This document shows, piece after piece, positions 1 through 11,416 of a stretch of 64,000 nt of DNA; the first letter of the stretch is position 1, and each line of letters begins with the position of its first letter. A program made the position numbers and the translations under genes. The DNA comes from Haliclona indistincta. Taxonomy: Eukaryota > Porifera > Demospongiae > Haplosclerida > Chalinidae. Under the pieces are notes generated by a model. It worked only from the letters and a program-made list of their open reading frames with translations, did no database searches and was not told the DNA's origin. The stretch lies in NCBI GenBank assembly GCA_964017065.1, contig OZ024789.1:2345657-2409656 (forward strand). Direction: 5' to 3'.

Positions 1-71
1 CTTCACTTGACCAAGCCCTCACAGGTCACCTAGCTTCCAGCAAGCAGCTACCTGATGACTGGTTGGAGTGA
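1..71 (+). CDS. Possible 3' end of a coding exon (partial)
   Basis: From base 3 a frame reads SLDQALTGHLASSKQLPDDW then Leu-Glu and a TGA stop at 69-71. It enters from the left edge, so its start and any domain lie outside the window. The composition looks protein-like, but the stretch is only 22 codons long and I recognise no family. It could be chance. Confidence 0.3.
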   Translation, partial: SLDQALTGHLASSKQLPDDWLE

Positions 72-293
72 ATGTAATTACATGTTGATTCACTATGTGT
101 GCTGGCTTCATCTGAAGACTAGATAATGACTGGTACAATACACACACACACACACACAACTGCTTATGCATAACCATCACGGTATGCTTGTGTTTGGTAT
201 TGAGTAATACAGTGTTTGTACATGTAGTTTGACGTAATTCTGTTCTAAACGTTAACTGCTGGAGCTCATCTTAAATGTTCTTTTTTCTTTCAG

Positions 294-471
294 GCAATGA
301 GTATATCTCTCTGTGTTGCTGTCTGCAGACCCAGTTTGTCTCCTACTTGATGGAAGTTGTTGAGTACGCAATGTACCAGTTCGATGAGCAAGAGTTCACT
401 TCGAATGAACACGCTCTCTCAATGATCAAACTAGTTCACTGGCATATTTGTACTTCAATACATCTTCAAGG
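294..471 (+). CDS. Possible internal exon of an unrecognised gene
   Basis: A polypyrimidine tract ending in AG at 292-293 precedes an open frame of about 59 codons. It ends at a plausible donor (CTTCAAG followed by GTATAC). The peptide begins GNEYISLCCCLQTQ and continues with a Tyr/Glu/Met-rich helical-looking stretch (EVVEYAMYQFDEQEF). No domain is recognised and no partner exon could be joined. It may belong to the gene entering from the left, or be spurious. Confidence 0.3.
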
Positions 472-850
472 TATACTGACCACACCTACATACCATTAGT
501 AGATGGTTGTTAACATGTGATAGCTATAGAGAACTTATTGTTATTAAATTCTCATACATGCTATATCCCAGTTGACCAAAAGATCAAAGGTTTTCCAAAC
601 ATGCATTTTGTATACACACCTGGGTATCTTGGATATCACCTGGTCACGGATTAAAACAGTTGTCACTTATAACTGTAAAAATAGGCCAGGTGTATTTAAG
701 CCCCACCTAGCAGGTATAGTGGTGGGCGATACGTTACCAAGTACTTGTAGCGTTTTTGTCTAATCCAGCCCTTGCATTATGTTGAGCTAATAGAGTGGTG
801 AGCTGGCCCTGTCCTGGACTGGTTTGCATCTTGAACCAATGTGTAATGTA
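472..850. other. Non-coding stretch, nothing recognised
   Basis: AT-rich sequence with short unsupported open frames. No repeat or RNA gene seen. Confidence 0.4.
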
Positions 851-1213
851 AAGCCTCGTGCCCAGGCCTGCTTTATTGCAGACGGCCTGGTACACACTGT
901 TCGCACATGCATTTAATTTATTCAACATCTGGTTAAAACGCAGATACTTACCGTAGATTTCTCTGTGATACTTGGTTAGTCACGTGGTGAAACAAACTGT
1001 AGATGCTGTATACTGAGCTTTCACGAGGCTGGCACTTGTCTGCAAGCTACATGTACGTTTAGCTGAATTTCGTCCTAAATACGACATTGTAAGCTGAAAA
1101 GTGTAAGTGTCACGCTAAAATCTGAGCAAGCAATGTGTGCACGAGTTTCTTAATTACGTGCATGCGCCAGCAGTGTGTACCTGGCCTAATAATTTATGCC
1201 TGGTACGAGGCTA
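851..1213. mobile_element. MITE with CCTCG...CGAGG terminal inverted repeats
   Basis: The left end reads AGCCTCGTGCCCAGGCCT and the right end reads GCCTGGTACGAGGCT, an inverted pair. The same ends (AGCCTCGTCCCCAGGCC / GGCCTGGGAACGAGGCTA) bound the element at 45440-46185, so these are two members of one family. No protein is encoded. A target duplication is not obvious here, although the 45.4-kb copy has a clear one. Confidence 0.6.
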
Positions 1214-2216
1214 CTATTGAACTAGAGTCTAGATAAAAGACTTGTCACTGCCGTAACAATATTCATGCTGTCATTGTTCAGTTCACAAGTTGAACAATGA
1301 TAATTATGCTGATATTCACACAATATTATGGTATTGTACAACAGTTTGTGTTTCCTTGTGTTTCTTTGCACTCTCTGTTTCTATTAACTTTGACCTACTG
1401 ATTCTATATAAAGGCCCATATTATTTCATGGTTGGTGTCTGCTCAGCGCACTCTCTCTCTCTGTACACAGCACAGACTCATCAATCTGTTATAATAGTGT
1501 AGTCATAATCAGACTTGTCTTGAGGTCACGACTGCTATACCACTGACTGGTAAGCTGTAGTATGTAGTGTGCTTGTTGTGTTGTGTATACATGTGGTAGA
1601 GCTCTCTATTTTTCACAGTGCAAAAATTACAAGGCTTCTATAAGAACTACTTCATTTGCTGGCTTCATGTAGGATTACAATGGAACCTGCGGGTCTCTGA
1701 AATGTGGACGCACATCAGACACTTAAGTGTAGAAACTGACTCTCCTTCAGAACACACTAGTGATCTCTGATACTAGATGTACTCTCTGTATTCTATAACT
1801 GTCCTGTTTTGTCATCATGTTCACCACTTTTTTGTAATAGATGAAAGATGTCTACAAACAGAAAATTAGATGGCACGACTGCATGATAAGACCAAGATTT
1901 AGTAAGCAGGAAACTGAGACTAATAGGCATTGACTTTGGTGGTCGAATTATGCTGTGACTATAAATACATGATGCAGCACTGGCTCTGATTATCACACGT
2001 TTACAGCACGAAATGTACTGCAGGATAACACCTTTGAATAGATGTGGTGATGTTTGTGAATTGAGTTGAGTAGTTTCACAGCGCTAGATGTATTGCATGA
2101 GAATATATTTCGGTGCTTCATCAGTTTGGATTTTCAATGATTTGAGCTGTTTCATAGCACAAAATGTACTGTGAGATAATACGTTTCAGTGCTTTTCAGT
2201 AGTTGTTTGTAGTACC
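1214..2216. other. Non-coding stretch, nothing recognised
   Basis: AT-rich DNA with only short unsupported frames. The last part (about 2050-2216) contains loosely repeated phrases on the theme 'cacagcgctagatgta' / 'catagcacaaaatgtac', perhaps an older repeat. Confidence 0.35.
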
Positions 2217-4660
2217 ATGTATACTTGGTCATGTATACTACCATGTATATACTTGGTAGTATTTAAAGGTCTACTCAGACCCATCACATGCATGCACACT
2301 GTATCACTGGTATGTGGTATTGTCATGCTGAGGCCAACCTCATATGCATTGAACAACAATAATCAAACACAAAATATCTTAGTTATCTCCAATATATCTT
2401 ATGATATCTTTAGTTATTTGAATGATATCTGCTGATATCTTATAATTATCTCACTGTAATCTTTTACCAAATGGAGCAATAATGACTATCATTACTTCTA
2501 GCAGTAAAATGACACAATTTGTAATGTGCATACTCCTTTAACTTGTAGTATACTGTGTATGCTTGGTCCAAATGTGACCAGTTTTATTTACGAATGGACC
2601 AAAAAAGTTACTGCATATCCTGGTTACAGTCATGTAACAGTGTGTAAATTAGGTACTTTCAAAGGATTGGTCCAACCTCATATTTAAATGACATCTGCTG
2701 ATATTAATTTTATGATTATCTCACTGTTATCTTCATCTATTACCAAATGGAGAAAAATTTATTGACTTACTTCTAGCAGTAAAATGACACAATTTGTAAT
2801 GTGCATAGACTTTGAACTTGTAAGAACTTGTAGTACTGTGTATGCTTGGTCCAAATGTGACCAGTTTTAGCTACGTACGTACCAAACAGTTACTGCATAT
2901 TCTAGTTACAGTCATGTAACAGTGTGCAAATTTGGTTCTTTCAAAGAAGTAGTATTAAAGGTCAACTCAGACCTATCACATGCACACTGTATCACTGGTA
3001 TGTGGTATTGTCATGCTGAGGCCAACATCATTATTACATTGAACGACAATACTCAACACAAAATTCTTAATTATCTCCAAGATATCCCGCGATTATCTTT
3101 ATAATAGTTATTTAAACGATATCTGCGCTGATATTTTATAATCATCTCACTGTTATCTTCATCTATTACAAAATCGAGCAAAATTTATTAACTTACTTCT
3201 AGCAGTAAAATGACACAATTTGTAATGTGCATAGACTTTGAACTTGTAAGAACTTGTAGTACTGTGTATGCTTGGTCCAAATGTGACCAGTTTTAGTTAC
3301 GGATGGACCAAAGAATACTGCATATCCTGGTTACACTCGTCAAGTAACAGTGTGCAAATTAGGTGCTTTCAAAGTATTGGTCTAATCACATGCACACTGT
3401 ATCACTAGTATAATTATGTGTTATTGTCTTGCTGAGGCCAACCTCATTTGCATTGAACAATAATACTCAACACAAAATATCTTATAGTTACTCCTAGATA
3501 TCCCTTTATATCTTATGATATCTTTAGTAAGTTATATTTAAATGATATCTGCTGATATTAATTTTATGATTATCTCACTGTTATTTTCATCTATTACTAA
3601 ATGGAGAATAATTTTTTGACTTAAGCTTCTAGCAGTAAAATGACACAATTTGTATTGTGCATACACTTTGAACTTGTAGTACTGTATTCTTGGTCCAAAT
3701 GTGACCAGTTTTAGCTACGTATGGACCAAAAAGTTACTGCATATTCTGGTTATAGTCATGTAACAGTGTGCAAATTTGTTTCTTTTAAAGAAATATAGTA
3801 TAAAAGGTCAACTCAGACCCATCACATGCACACTGTATCACTGGTATGTGGTATTGTCAAGCTGAGGCCAACCTCATATGCATTGAACAACAATAATCAA
3901 ACACAAATATCTTAGTTTAAGTTAGTTATCTCCAATTATATGTAGTTATTTGAATGATATCTGTTGATAATTATCTCACTGTTATCTTTTACCAAATTAA
4001 TGGAGCAAAAATAATTATAGACTATCATTACTAAAATGACACAATTTGTCATGTGCATACTCCTTTAACTTGTATAGTACTGTGTATGCTTGGTCCAAAT
4101 GTGACCAGTTTTAGCTACGAATGGACCAAAAAGTTACTGTTACAGTCACATGATGTAACTGTGCAAATTTGGTTCTTTCAAAGAAGTAGTATTAAAGGTC
4201 AACTCAGACCCATCACATGCACACTGTATCACTGGTATGTGGTATTGTCAAGCCGATATGCATTGAACAACAATACTCAACACAAAACATCTTAGTTACT
4301 CCTAGATATCCCTTTGTATCTTTAGTTATTTAAATGATATCTGCTGATATTTTATGATTATCTCACTGTTATCTTCATCTATTACCAAATGGAGAATTGA
4401 CTTACTTCTAGCAGTAAAATGACACAATTTGTAGTGTATTCATGGTCCAAATGTGACCAGTTTTAGTTACGGATAGACCAATGTGATTACTGCATTAGTT
4501 CTCCATGCCGTCTCAGTTGTTTAAAATACTATCTGCTGATAGCTAGTATCTCACTCTTATCTCAATCATAATATGTGCAAATAGACTTGTAGTATAATAC
4601 TGTGTATGCTTTGAGCCCAAATGTGACCAGTTTTAGTACACTGAGATGGACCAATTAGAA
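2217..4660. repeat. Tandem satellite, about 400-bp unit, six or so degenerate copies
   Basis: The phrase TGGTCCAAATGTGACCAG recurs near 2563, 2850, 3272, 3691, 4091 and 4446, with a diverged version near 4614. Each copy is followed in the same order by 'catgtaacagtgtgcaaatt', 'cacactgtatcactggtatg', 'tatctgctgatat', 'atctcactgttatct' and 'agcagtaaaatgacacaatt'. Spacing is about 280 to 425 bp because of internal deletions. The short open frames inside are copies of the same non-coding text and are not genes. Confidence 0.85.
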
Positions 4661-5024
4661 TGCACTTGATTAATAACAAACACGACTGACATAGCTACTG
4701 TTGCCTTTCATACTAGAGCAATCATCAGTCATCTGTAACTGGAATGTCCATTGGTAGCCTTTCCTATATTGCTGGAATGAGCTCGCGATCGCCGGATATC
4801 CCGGCGGCTGCGTCATTCAGTGCCAGAATAATACGATGAGAATTCAAGCCCTCAAAGTTAAGCGAGGGTATTATCTGCTCGACATGGAAATGTGAAATCA
4901 GCACGAAGCGAGCTGTGGGCGCCGCAAGCAAGTAAAATACACTTTATGCCGCCATTATGACGTTGGTCCATAAAGCGGGTCCGTACCCCGTTTCTAATTA
5001 ATATAATACCTGGTAAATCCAACT
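4661..5024. other. Unassigned stretch with a GC-richer patch
   Basis: About 4780-4990 is richer in G+C than its surroundings (CGCGATCGCCGG; GGGCGCCGCAAGC). No open frame or repeat partner was found in the window. It may be a MITE end or an old promoter; nothing supports a gene. Confidence 0.3.
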
Positions 5025-5170
5025 AGGAATGCAAATTAAATTTTTTGTACAGAGGCATGCCTCTCAGATCAAGGCATTCTGATGTCTACTGATGCTTGAT
5101 TCTCTCCAAACTTTAGCTATTTAGTACACAGGCGTAATTTTTTTTGCTGGCAGTACACATAATACATGTA
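5025..5170. repeat. Dispersed repeat, copy 1 (partner at 34795-34960)
   Basis: Shares GGAATGCAAATTAAATTTT, GGCATGCCTCTCAGATCAA and TTGCTGGCAGTACA, in the same order, with 34795-34960. It is non-coding. Confidence 0.6.
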
Positions 5171-5216
5171 CAATTATATTGATTCTGCTATAAAGAACGA
5201 GATATCTACTTCTATA

Positions 5217-5738
5217 GCTCATGGCACCTGGGCATAACTTCTATTATAGAGTTTAGTAAACACATAATTATATTCACACATTGCTCCTGTTGATGCACCT
5301 ACTCGTACATATCAACACTTGATAGAGTGTCTCAGACAGTCTGAACTGGGTGCACTTGTTGAGCTCATTGTAAACACAACACTATGCCGCACAATGCAGT
5401 AGTTATGATGTTCATTTGACTCAATAACAACATGTTATGAGTGTTGCCGATCCTCGGATCGAAATGTTTTATCAATTATTACTAGGCTTTTTTCATGATC
5501 TGTGCTACGGCAAAAAGATACCATGATCCTACTTGTAATAACTATAAATTATACATGTAGTTGTCAATAATTATTTGAAGATAGCTAATGAAGTACATGT
5601 AGCTATAATGGTCCATCATTTCAATTCAGTTCGTGGTGGAAGCAGAGTATAATATTGATTATTCAAAGTTCTTTTCATATTGAGTTTAAAATTGCAAAAA
5701 GACAAAGCACACCTCTATACGTAATTGCCATAATGTAT
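5217..5738 (+). pseudogene. Remnant of Death-domain last exon and its 3' flank (duplicated block, copy 1)
   Basis: Bases 5292-5402 match the end of the intact Death-domain exon at 27968-28302 (TGATGCACCTACTCGTACAT onward). In-frame stops appear, for example in 'ttgtaaacacaacactatgc'. The following 3' flank (to about 5738) also matches the DNA after the exons at 28302 and 39930, including 'tataatattgattattcaaa' and 'gcaaaaagacaaagcacac'. This is the left part of a block that also contains the transporter at 6450-8087. A dispersed repeat, with a relative at 63417-63500, lies at 5450-5545. Confidence 0.7.
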
Positions 5739-5786
5739 GCACACACACACCCACTCACATACATACACACACGCACACGCACGCAC

Positions 5787-5845
<59 letters not shown>

Positions 5846-5871
5846 CATGCACACACACACACACACACACG

Positions 5872-5905
<34 letters not shown>
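5739..5905. repeat. (CA)n microsatellite, interrupted
   Basis: A long CA-repeat tract with CG and CC interruptions, extending to 5905. In the two sister duplicated blocks the same position holds only a short CA stretch, so it has expanded here. Confidence 0.95.
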
Positions 5906-5907
<2 letters not shown>

Positions 5908-5929
5908 GACAAAAGACAAAGTTTACCCG

Positions 5930-6362
5930 CCACCCTCCTCAAGAGGAGTTCCACACCACGAATGTGGAAGTGATTCCACACCATGAATGTGCAGGTGATG
6001 ATGCGGACCCAGCAGTAAGGATGGAAACATACGTGCTAGGATTCCTGTGCACTAAGCAGGTTCTAGGGCCGGTGCTAGCATGATGGTATCTCCTGAAGCC
6101 TGGCCAGGCATCTTGCAGGAGCATCCAGCTGTGATCACAACAGGAGGCGTGAACATGTGCCCACATGGACCTCCTATTGTACATGACCACAGCCAGTGAA
6201 CTTTGCCTCCCCAGTACAAGACCAGGTACCCGTTTTACAGATGGGTCAGCTGGTGGGCTGGAGTACATGTGATGGTTTTTTTTCCTCCTGCTCTGGGATT
6301 CGAACCAGTGTCCTCTGGGTTGTAAGCCCAAGACTCTACCAGTTGAACCACCAGGGCACCCA

Positions 6363-6366
<4 letters not shown>
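5930..6366 (-). mobile_element. tRNA-derived SINE, minus strand
   Basis: On the minus strand the head at 6366-6293 reads like a tRNA. An A-box-like TGGTTCAACTGG is followed by an anticodon-arm-like TTGGGCTTACAACCC and a perfect B box GGTTCGAATCC. The acceptor and T stems do not pair properly (the 3' side is GAGCAGGAGG), so it is not a working tRNA gene. About 360 bp of unrelated body follow, ending at the CA/TG tract. The sister blocks at 28.5 and 40.7 kb lack this segment, which gives an empty site and supports insertion. Confidence 0.7.
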
Positions 6367-6406
<40 letters not shown>

Positions 6407-6420
6407 ACACACACACACTC
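6367..6420. repeat. (CA)n microsatellite
   Basis: About 25 CA dinucleotides flanking the head of the SINE. With 5739-5905 it brackets the insertion. Confidence 0.95.
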
Positions 6421-6449
6421 GCATGCACACACATGCCTATACACCTGTA

Positions 6450-8087
6450 TTAGTCACTGTCATTGGAGTTCAGCGCTTCCGAATCAGAACTACTGGAGTC
6501 ATAATCATCATTACCATGTTCTCTCTCGTACTCCTCCTCCTGGTCCATGTACCTCTCATAGTGTTCCTCCACTATGGCCTGTATGTTGATCTCTCTGTTC
6601 CTCTCACGTAGTGTGTAGCGTTTGGAAAGAATGAGGAAGATCACAAACAGTACAGAAAGTGTTGATATTGTCAGCATGTCATAGCATAAAGTGTAGTCCA
6701 AATCCTCTGTTACAGATAGTATAAATGATGGTGATAATGCAGAAAATAGTATATTTGTTCCAATAACAAATCCTTTCATCTTGTCCGGTGACTGAGCAAT
6801 TATCCATTCTAAAATAAGTACTTGGCTCATTGTTTTTCCAACTCCGAAAAAAATGAATGGAGTAATCTTCCAGTACAACTCGATATTATCACCAGGTGTT
6901 TTAGTAGTGTTGTCTTGTATTCTTGTGCAAGATATGTATCTCTGTACATCATTCCAGTCATAAACACTTTTTATGCATATTGCTTCCATTAGCAGTTCTG
7001 CTAATAGTCGAAGGAACAAGCCAATTCCTATGCATTTTAACATGCTTATTTTATAGTTATGAATAAATGGACGAATTATGAATTGATAGAAAGGAATGAG
7101 TGGTATCGCAAACAACCAGGCAGTATTGATTCCGTAATTCAACAGCTCATTAGTTGGGCTGTTCGATGGCAAAATTTGTAGTGGTGCTAAACTAAGTCCA
7201 TTGCCACTTAAAGATATACACGCAACAAGTGGGAGTAACCTTAGCACGGTCTTGACATCCTCTACCTCCTCCTCTGTGAACGGCCCTCCAAATTTCTCCT
7301 TACCGAAGTCCATTCGTGAAGGGTGTTCCTCATCAATATAGGTGAAGGCACTGCGTCTCTCAGGGTATCTGTGCTTCCTAGTGTAGTTGAGTACCTGTAT
7401 GATGAGCTTGATGGGGTTAGTGACCTTATGAGTCCTGTCTATCCACTTCAGACACAAACAGTCACTGATGATGATGAGGGCAAGAGGAACAGCTATAATA
7501 CATACCATGTATATGGTGTCATTGAATACTGCATCATCAGGATGATAGCAAAACACATAAATCATATCGGATAAGGCAGCACTAACTTCAAGTGCCCAAT
7601 AGTACCAATAGACAACCGTACTAAGTTCATCAGATGTGGCACCAATTAGTTGATCGGTTAAGAATGGAAGCATAGCCACTGAAACACACGTGAAGCATAC
7701 AGCAGCTATTGCCAGTGATATGGACACTAATATTTGAAAGGCAATTTCTAATTCTGTTATGAAAGCAAAGAATGTCAACACATTGGCAATGAATGTGAAT
7801 AGTGAGGCAAATTTAATTGTTTCATACCTCCCAAGCTTCACATCAGCAAGCCAGCCTATAAGGGGAGCAAGGAGTTTTGAAACCAACATGGAGACCATTG
7901 TAAAGAGTGGTGAAGGCGTGTTGTCATTAATGACTTTTATCATTGTGCACCGGGAGAAGAAAAAGAAGGAACTCCATGACAGCAGCAACACTATCTTCTT
8001 GCTACAGCAAGCATTGGGAGATCTTGATTTCCACCATAGCTTCCTGGATTTGTGAGAACCACGAATGCACGACTGCAAAGAAGCCAT
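6450..8087 (-). CDS. SLC15/POT-like proton-coupled transporter, copy 1
   Basis: A single uninterrupted frame of 545 aa starting at ATG (8087-8085). It has many hydrophobic segments, as expected for a major-facilitator-type membrane protein. The segment around residues 75-92 (IGWLADVKLGRYETI) closely resembles the PTR2/POT signature, in which GxxxDxxxGxxxTI is typical; this is a family-level match from memory. The classical ExxER motif of the first helix is absent, so proton coupling and peptide specificity are unsure. The C-terminus is a cytosolic-looking charged tail rich in Glu, Asp and Ser. It converges on the remnant Death exon at 5.3 kb. Near-identical paralogues lie at 40756-42378 (nearly full length) and 28554-29305 (broken). 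Probable role: plasma-membrane or lysosomal uptake of small peptides or related solutes. Confidence 0.75.
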   Translation of the reverse strand: MASLQSCIRGSHKSRKLWWKSRSPNACCSKKIVLLLSWSSFFFFSRCTMIKVINDNTPSPLFTMVSMLVSKLLAPLIGWLADVKLGRYETIKFASLFTFIANVLTFFAFITELEIAFQILVSISLAIAAVCFTCVSVAMLPFLTDQLIGATSDELSTVVYWYYWALEVSAALSDMIYVFCYHPDDAVFNDTIYMVCIIAVPLALIIISDCLCLKWIDRTHKVTNPIKLIIQVLNYTRKHRYPERRSAFTYIDEEHPSRMDFGKEKFGGPFTEEEVEDVKTVLRLLPLVACISLSGNGLSLAPLQILPSNSPTNELLNYGINTAWLFAIPLIPFYQFIIRPFIHNYKISMLKCIGIGLFLRLLAELLMEAICIKSVYDWNDVQRYISCTRIQDNTTKTPGDNIELYWKITPFIFFGVGKTMSQVLILEWIIAQSPDKMKGFVIGTNILFSALSPSFILSVTEDLDYTLCYDMLTISTLSVLFVIFLILSKRYTLRERNREINIQAIVEEHYERYMDQEEEYEREHGNDDYDSSSSDSEALNSNDSD

Positions 8088-8785
8088 AGCAGAGATGATA
8101 ACTCTGTAGAATAGTCACATGATGAAATGCCCGTTTACTAATTGAACGTGTGTATCATAATTATTCAAGTGATCTCTCAATACATGCCCTGTATATAGCT
8201 AATGGTAAAAGTCAAAGATAGTGGACGAGTTTACTGCGACAGAGCCTTGTCATGCTTAGCATTGATCAGTTATAGAGGATCATGTGTACTGGCTAGATCA
8301 GCTTATGGCACCTGGGCATAACTTCTATTATAGATGACACTATTGTGGTAAACACACATTCAGACATTGCCCTATAGCTTGTTGTGCCCATGCATGTGCA
8401 TGTACGTAACATGTTATGTAAACTTTCGTTTTTGCTTGCCCTTTCCTTACAATAATACGATTGGAATGGCCGTGGTAGTCTCAGCATGAGATATGGCACT
8501 GATCTCATATGCAAGCTAGCTTGCATTGCTATGCAGTATTCAAACCAAGAGTCTTCCTACAATTAATTCCCCTTTCTGTATATAATAAAGGCAAGTTTCT
8601 AGCAAGAAATTTCTTTTTTTAAGAAGCAAACATAGTAAGACTTTTCACCATGATGAAAATTATTTAAAATAGAGCTTAATTAGCTTACATCAATGGTGAG
8701 AATTTTCCTAAGAATAATAACTGAAAATTCTTGACATAATCAAAAGACTGTACATGTAAGGATAAAGTACATAAAGGGTACTTAT
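8088..8785. repeat. 5' flank of transporter copy 1, duplicated at 42398-43265
   Basis: Non-coding DNA that matches the flank of transporter copy 3 over several hundred bases ('atggcacctgggcataactt', 'gcaagtttctagcaagaa', 'actgaaaattcttgacataa'). It should contain the promoter of the minus-strand transporter; I see no confident TATA box. Confidence 0.6.
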
Positions 8786-9708
8786 AAAGAAAATAAAAAG
8801 ATTTCTAACGAAATCAAAAGGATGTAGGGATAAAGAAATCTGCTACTGGTCCACAATGTAAACCAACAAGGAGCAAGCATGGAATGGTAACACGATTGAC
8901 TTGCAAACAGACCATAGATCCCTACATCAGTGGCTGTAGATAACATTTTGACTATACTAAATTATTTTGTCACAAGCTAACCAATGCATGTCAGGTGTCA
9001 GTCAATAGCAACTAGCAGAACTGCTGTAGTCAGCCACTGATGAGGGATCTATGGTCTGTTAGCAAGTCAATCGTGTTACCATTCCATGCTTGCTCCTTGT
9101 TGGTTTACATTGTGGACCAGTAGCAGATTTCTTTATCCCTACATCCTTTTGATTTCGTTAGAAATCTTTTTATTTTCTTGTTTGTGTCCTTTTTTCTTTT
9201 ACAGTGAGTTTCAAATTTTGGTGCAGTTCGAATTCGGCAAGATAATGTATCTCTTATTTGTTTCTATCATTGGTTTGGTTTGCTTGTAGCTCCTAAATAC
9301 TGAAACTAGCTCATGCATTCATGCATGCTGCAGCCTGCATGCACAGCATACGAGCCCCGCCCACTCTGGTTTAGAATTTTCTGTATGGCTGTGATACTAT
9401 CTGGCAAGCAGCAGAACGGTGATACTACACGAGCTTACTCTGTGAGCTGTTCTTCGAAGACTCCAGACGACGCCAATATGCGCTCTCCATACGGCGATAC
9501 TCTACAAGTGTGTTTGGTCACGTGCGTATTACGTAATCACCATAATGGCGTCAAACACTTAGCTGACAACTGTTCGTGATCGTGAGCTCGTCAAATGTAT
9601 ATCGTCGTTTCGCTAAAAACTAAGCTAAAAGGCACATGCCAGGAGAATTTCACGACTGTTCGTGGGTGTTTTGGTCTTGACAATGCTCGTGTAAAGGCGC
9701 TAGGCGAG

Positions 9709-9744
<36 letters not shown>

Positions 9745-9977
9745 CATGATGACGAACGTCGATTTTCATCGTTTCCAGGTTCGTCACTTTAGTAACACTT
9801 TCGAGCAATCTCCTTGCTACTGTAAGATGGGGCAACGCCAGAGAGCAGATCTAAGTGTCTTTGGACGTATAAAATTCAACACCAGGCGAAATATCAGCGT
9901 TTGAACGCTAATACATTGTATGTAGCCGCCATCTTCTTTTCTCGTTCATCCCTACATAGGGAGTCACTACCGTGCCT
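8786..9977. mobile_element. Foldback element, family 1, copy A
   Basis: Bases 8786-8937 and 9031-9179 are nearly identical inverted arms (about 150 bp) around a short loop. About 800 bp of further sequence follow, ending ATAGGGAGTCACTACCGTGC then CTCCCTA. A second long copy lies at 38172-39372, a diverged one at about 48030-48740 and a short end fragment at 57835-57975. The paralogous block at 43.26 kb shows the uninterrupted site ('aaagggta' joined to 'tacatgcaaat'), which suggests insertion at TA. No convincing protein is encoded. A (GAAA)n microsatellite sits at 9711-9743. Confidence 0.8.
9711..9743. repeat. (GAAA)n microsatellite
   Basis: About seven GAAA units inside the foldback element. 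The sister element at 39120 has only AAGAAAGAAGAAGACGAAG, so the tract has expanded here. Confidence 0.9.
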
Positions 9978-10500
9978 CCCTAATACATGCAAATATGAAC
10001 CACTCCATTGATTAAAATTCAAGAGTAACTACATTTACAATAGTAAACCATCCTCTAGAATTGGCTGACAGGTGATGCACCCACTTGTGCACATCAATGC
10101 TTGATAGAGTGTTTTATAGGCAGTCTGAATTTGAACTGAGTGCACTTGCCGCTCAGCACATTGCAAGTGCAACAACAATTAGACAAGGCATGCATCACGT
10201 GTGTCGAGTTATTGTCACTCAGCTATAGATAGGTGTTTTTATCTGCACAGTAACTCTTTCTGGTCACTTTTCTCTTTTCTATCTTGTATCATCAGATGCC
10301 TGAACTCAGTTGTGTCTCATAATTATTACGTGTATCCTGTTCTCTCAGATAAATTTAATTAAGGTAATGCACAATAACTAGACCATAGGAATAGACAATA
10401 GCAAGTTTGATGTGTGTTTGGTTAGACTCATAAGACACTTGATAATAATATTAGTATGTGGTGTTCCAGTAATAATAATGTTATTTGAAAATAAATTATG
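9978..10500. repeat. Right part of duplicated block copy 1, with diverged Death-exon remnant
   Basis: Bases about 10072-10180 retain 'aggtgatgcacccacttgtg...cttgatagagtg', a diverged copy of the Death-domain exon end. The DNA continues to match 43340-43720 ('ctcagctatagata', 'atctgcacagtaactctttc'). It is non-coding now. Confidence 0.6.
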
Positions 10501-11415
10501 CAGTGTCATTTTTGTGAATTAAATGCTTGACTTTTTAACGGCCCAGAGAAGTGGAGCAGGAACATCCGCACATCTGACCTTGCCAACACATGTTGCAGCC
10601 ATCAAACTGTTTTCATTGTAGACATGGAGTTGTTTTGCATAATTTTTTATGCTGAAATTATCAAATCATAACAATTATTATCAATTATTAACTTTAGTGC
10701 GGGGCACTTTGCCTTCACTAACTGTAGATTTGTTTTCTTAATTATTTTTATTGTTTGCTTTTGTTTTTGTTTGCTTTTTGGTTTGTTTTTTGTTTTTTTT
10801 TTTGTTTTTTTTGTTGTTGTTTTTTTTTTTCTCTTGCTTACCTCTGTTAGTTTAGTTGTTTTCTTTGTTTCCCTTTCCTTACACCTTAGTGTTATTATTA
10901 TCAAAAATAATATTAATGATAATTTTCCAACAGTAAGTGTGTATACGTAGACACTGATGAGTATTATTGGGACATGCCTGCACTGACTGTAATTTACATA
11001 GTGGTTTGATCTATTTCTATAAGTTGTGAGATAATGGTGTGGATAGCTATGCATGTTCGCTAGCTTTTGATAGTTATGCTAACATTCTCCACTATGTGCA
11101 TGGGTTTATCTCAGTGGAATGCTTTCCGATGCAGATCTCACTTGACATGCCTGGGAGCCTGCTGCTTCCTTCAGAACGGTATCACCAGCTCAGTGATGAC
11201 CCAGGGATGGAGCTACTACGTAGCTACGTAGGTAGGGCAAATTGCTCCCTCCATCACTGACCAGCTGTGAGCTGGTGAACTAACACTATTTAATGTTAGC
11301 TACCTCAAACATTATTTTACTAAACTACCAGTTAAACACACATTACAGTTTTTGAGCTTTGACTACAATGTAACAATGTTGAACAGAACTCTTACATTAG
11401 CTTGCACATTGTAGA
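10501..11415. other. Non-coding stretch with T-rich low-complexity tract
   Basis: A T/G-rich low-complexity run covers about 10735-10835. The rest has short open frames only, with no repeat partner or gene recognised. Confidence 0.4.
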
Positions 11416-11416
11416 G

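Noticed and set aside
2922..4295. Several 60-80 codon frames in the satellite
   Set aside because: They recur because the DNA repeat recurs, with frame changes between copies and no domain.
5655..6083. Long His/Thr and Cys/Val repeat frames over the CA tracts
   Set aside because: They are translations of the (CA)n microsatellite in several frames and are not proteins.
6293..6366. A tRNA gene (anticodon-loop-like CTTACAA)
   Set aside because: A and B boxes are present, but the acceptor and T stems do not pair, and a long SINE body follows. It is called a SINE head.
10647..11054. 135-codon minus-strand Lys/Thr-rich frame
   Set aside because: It is the reverse translation of a T-rich low-complexity tract.
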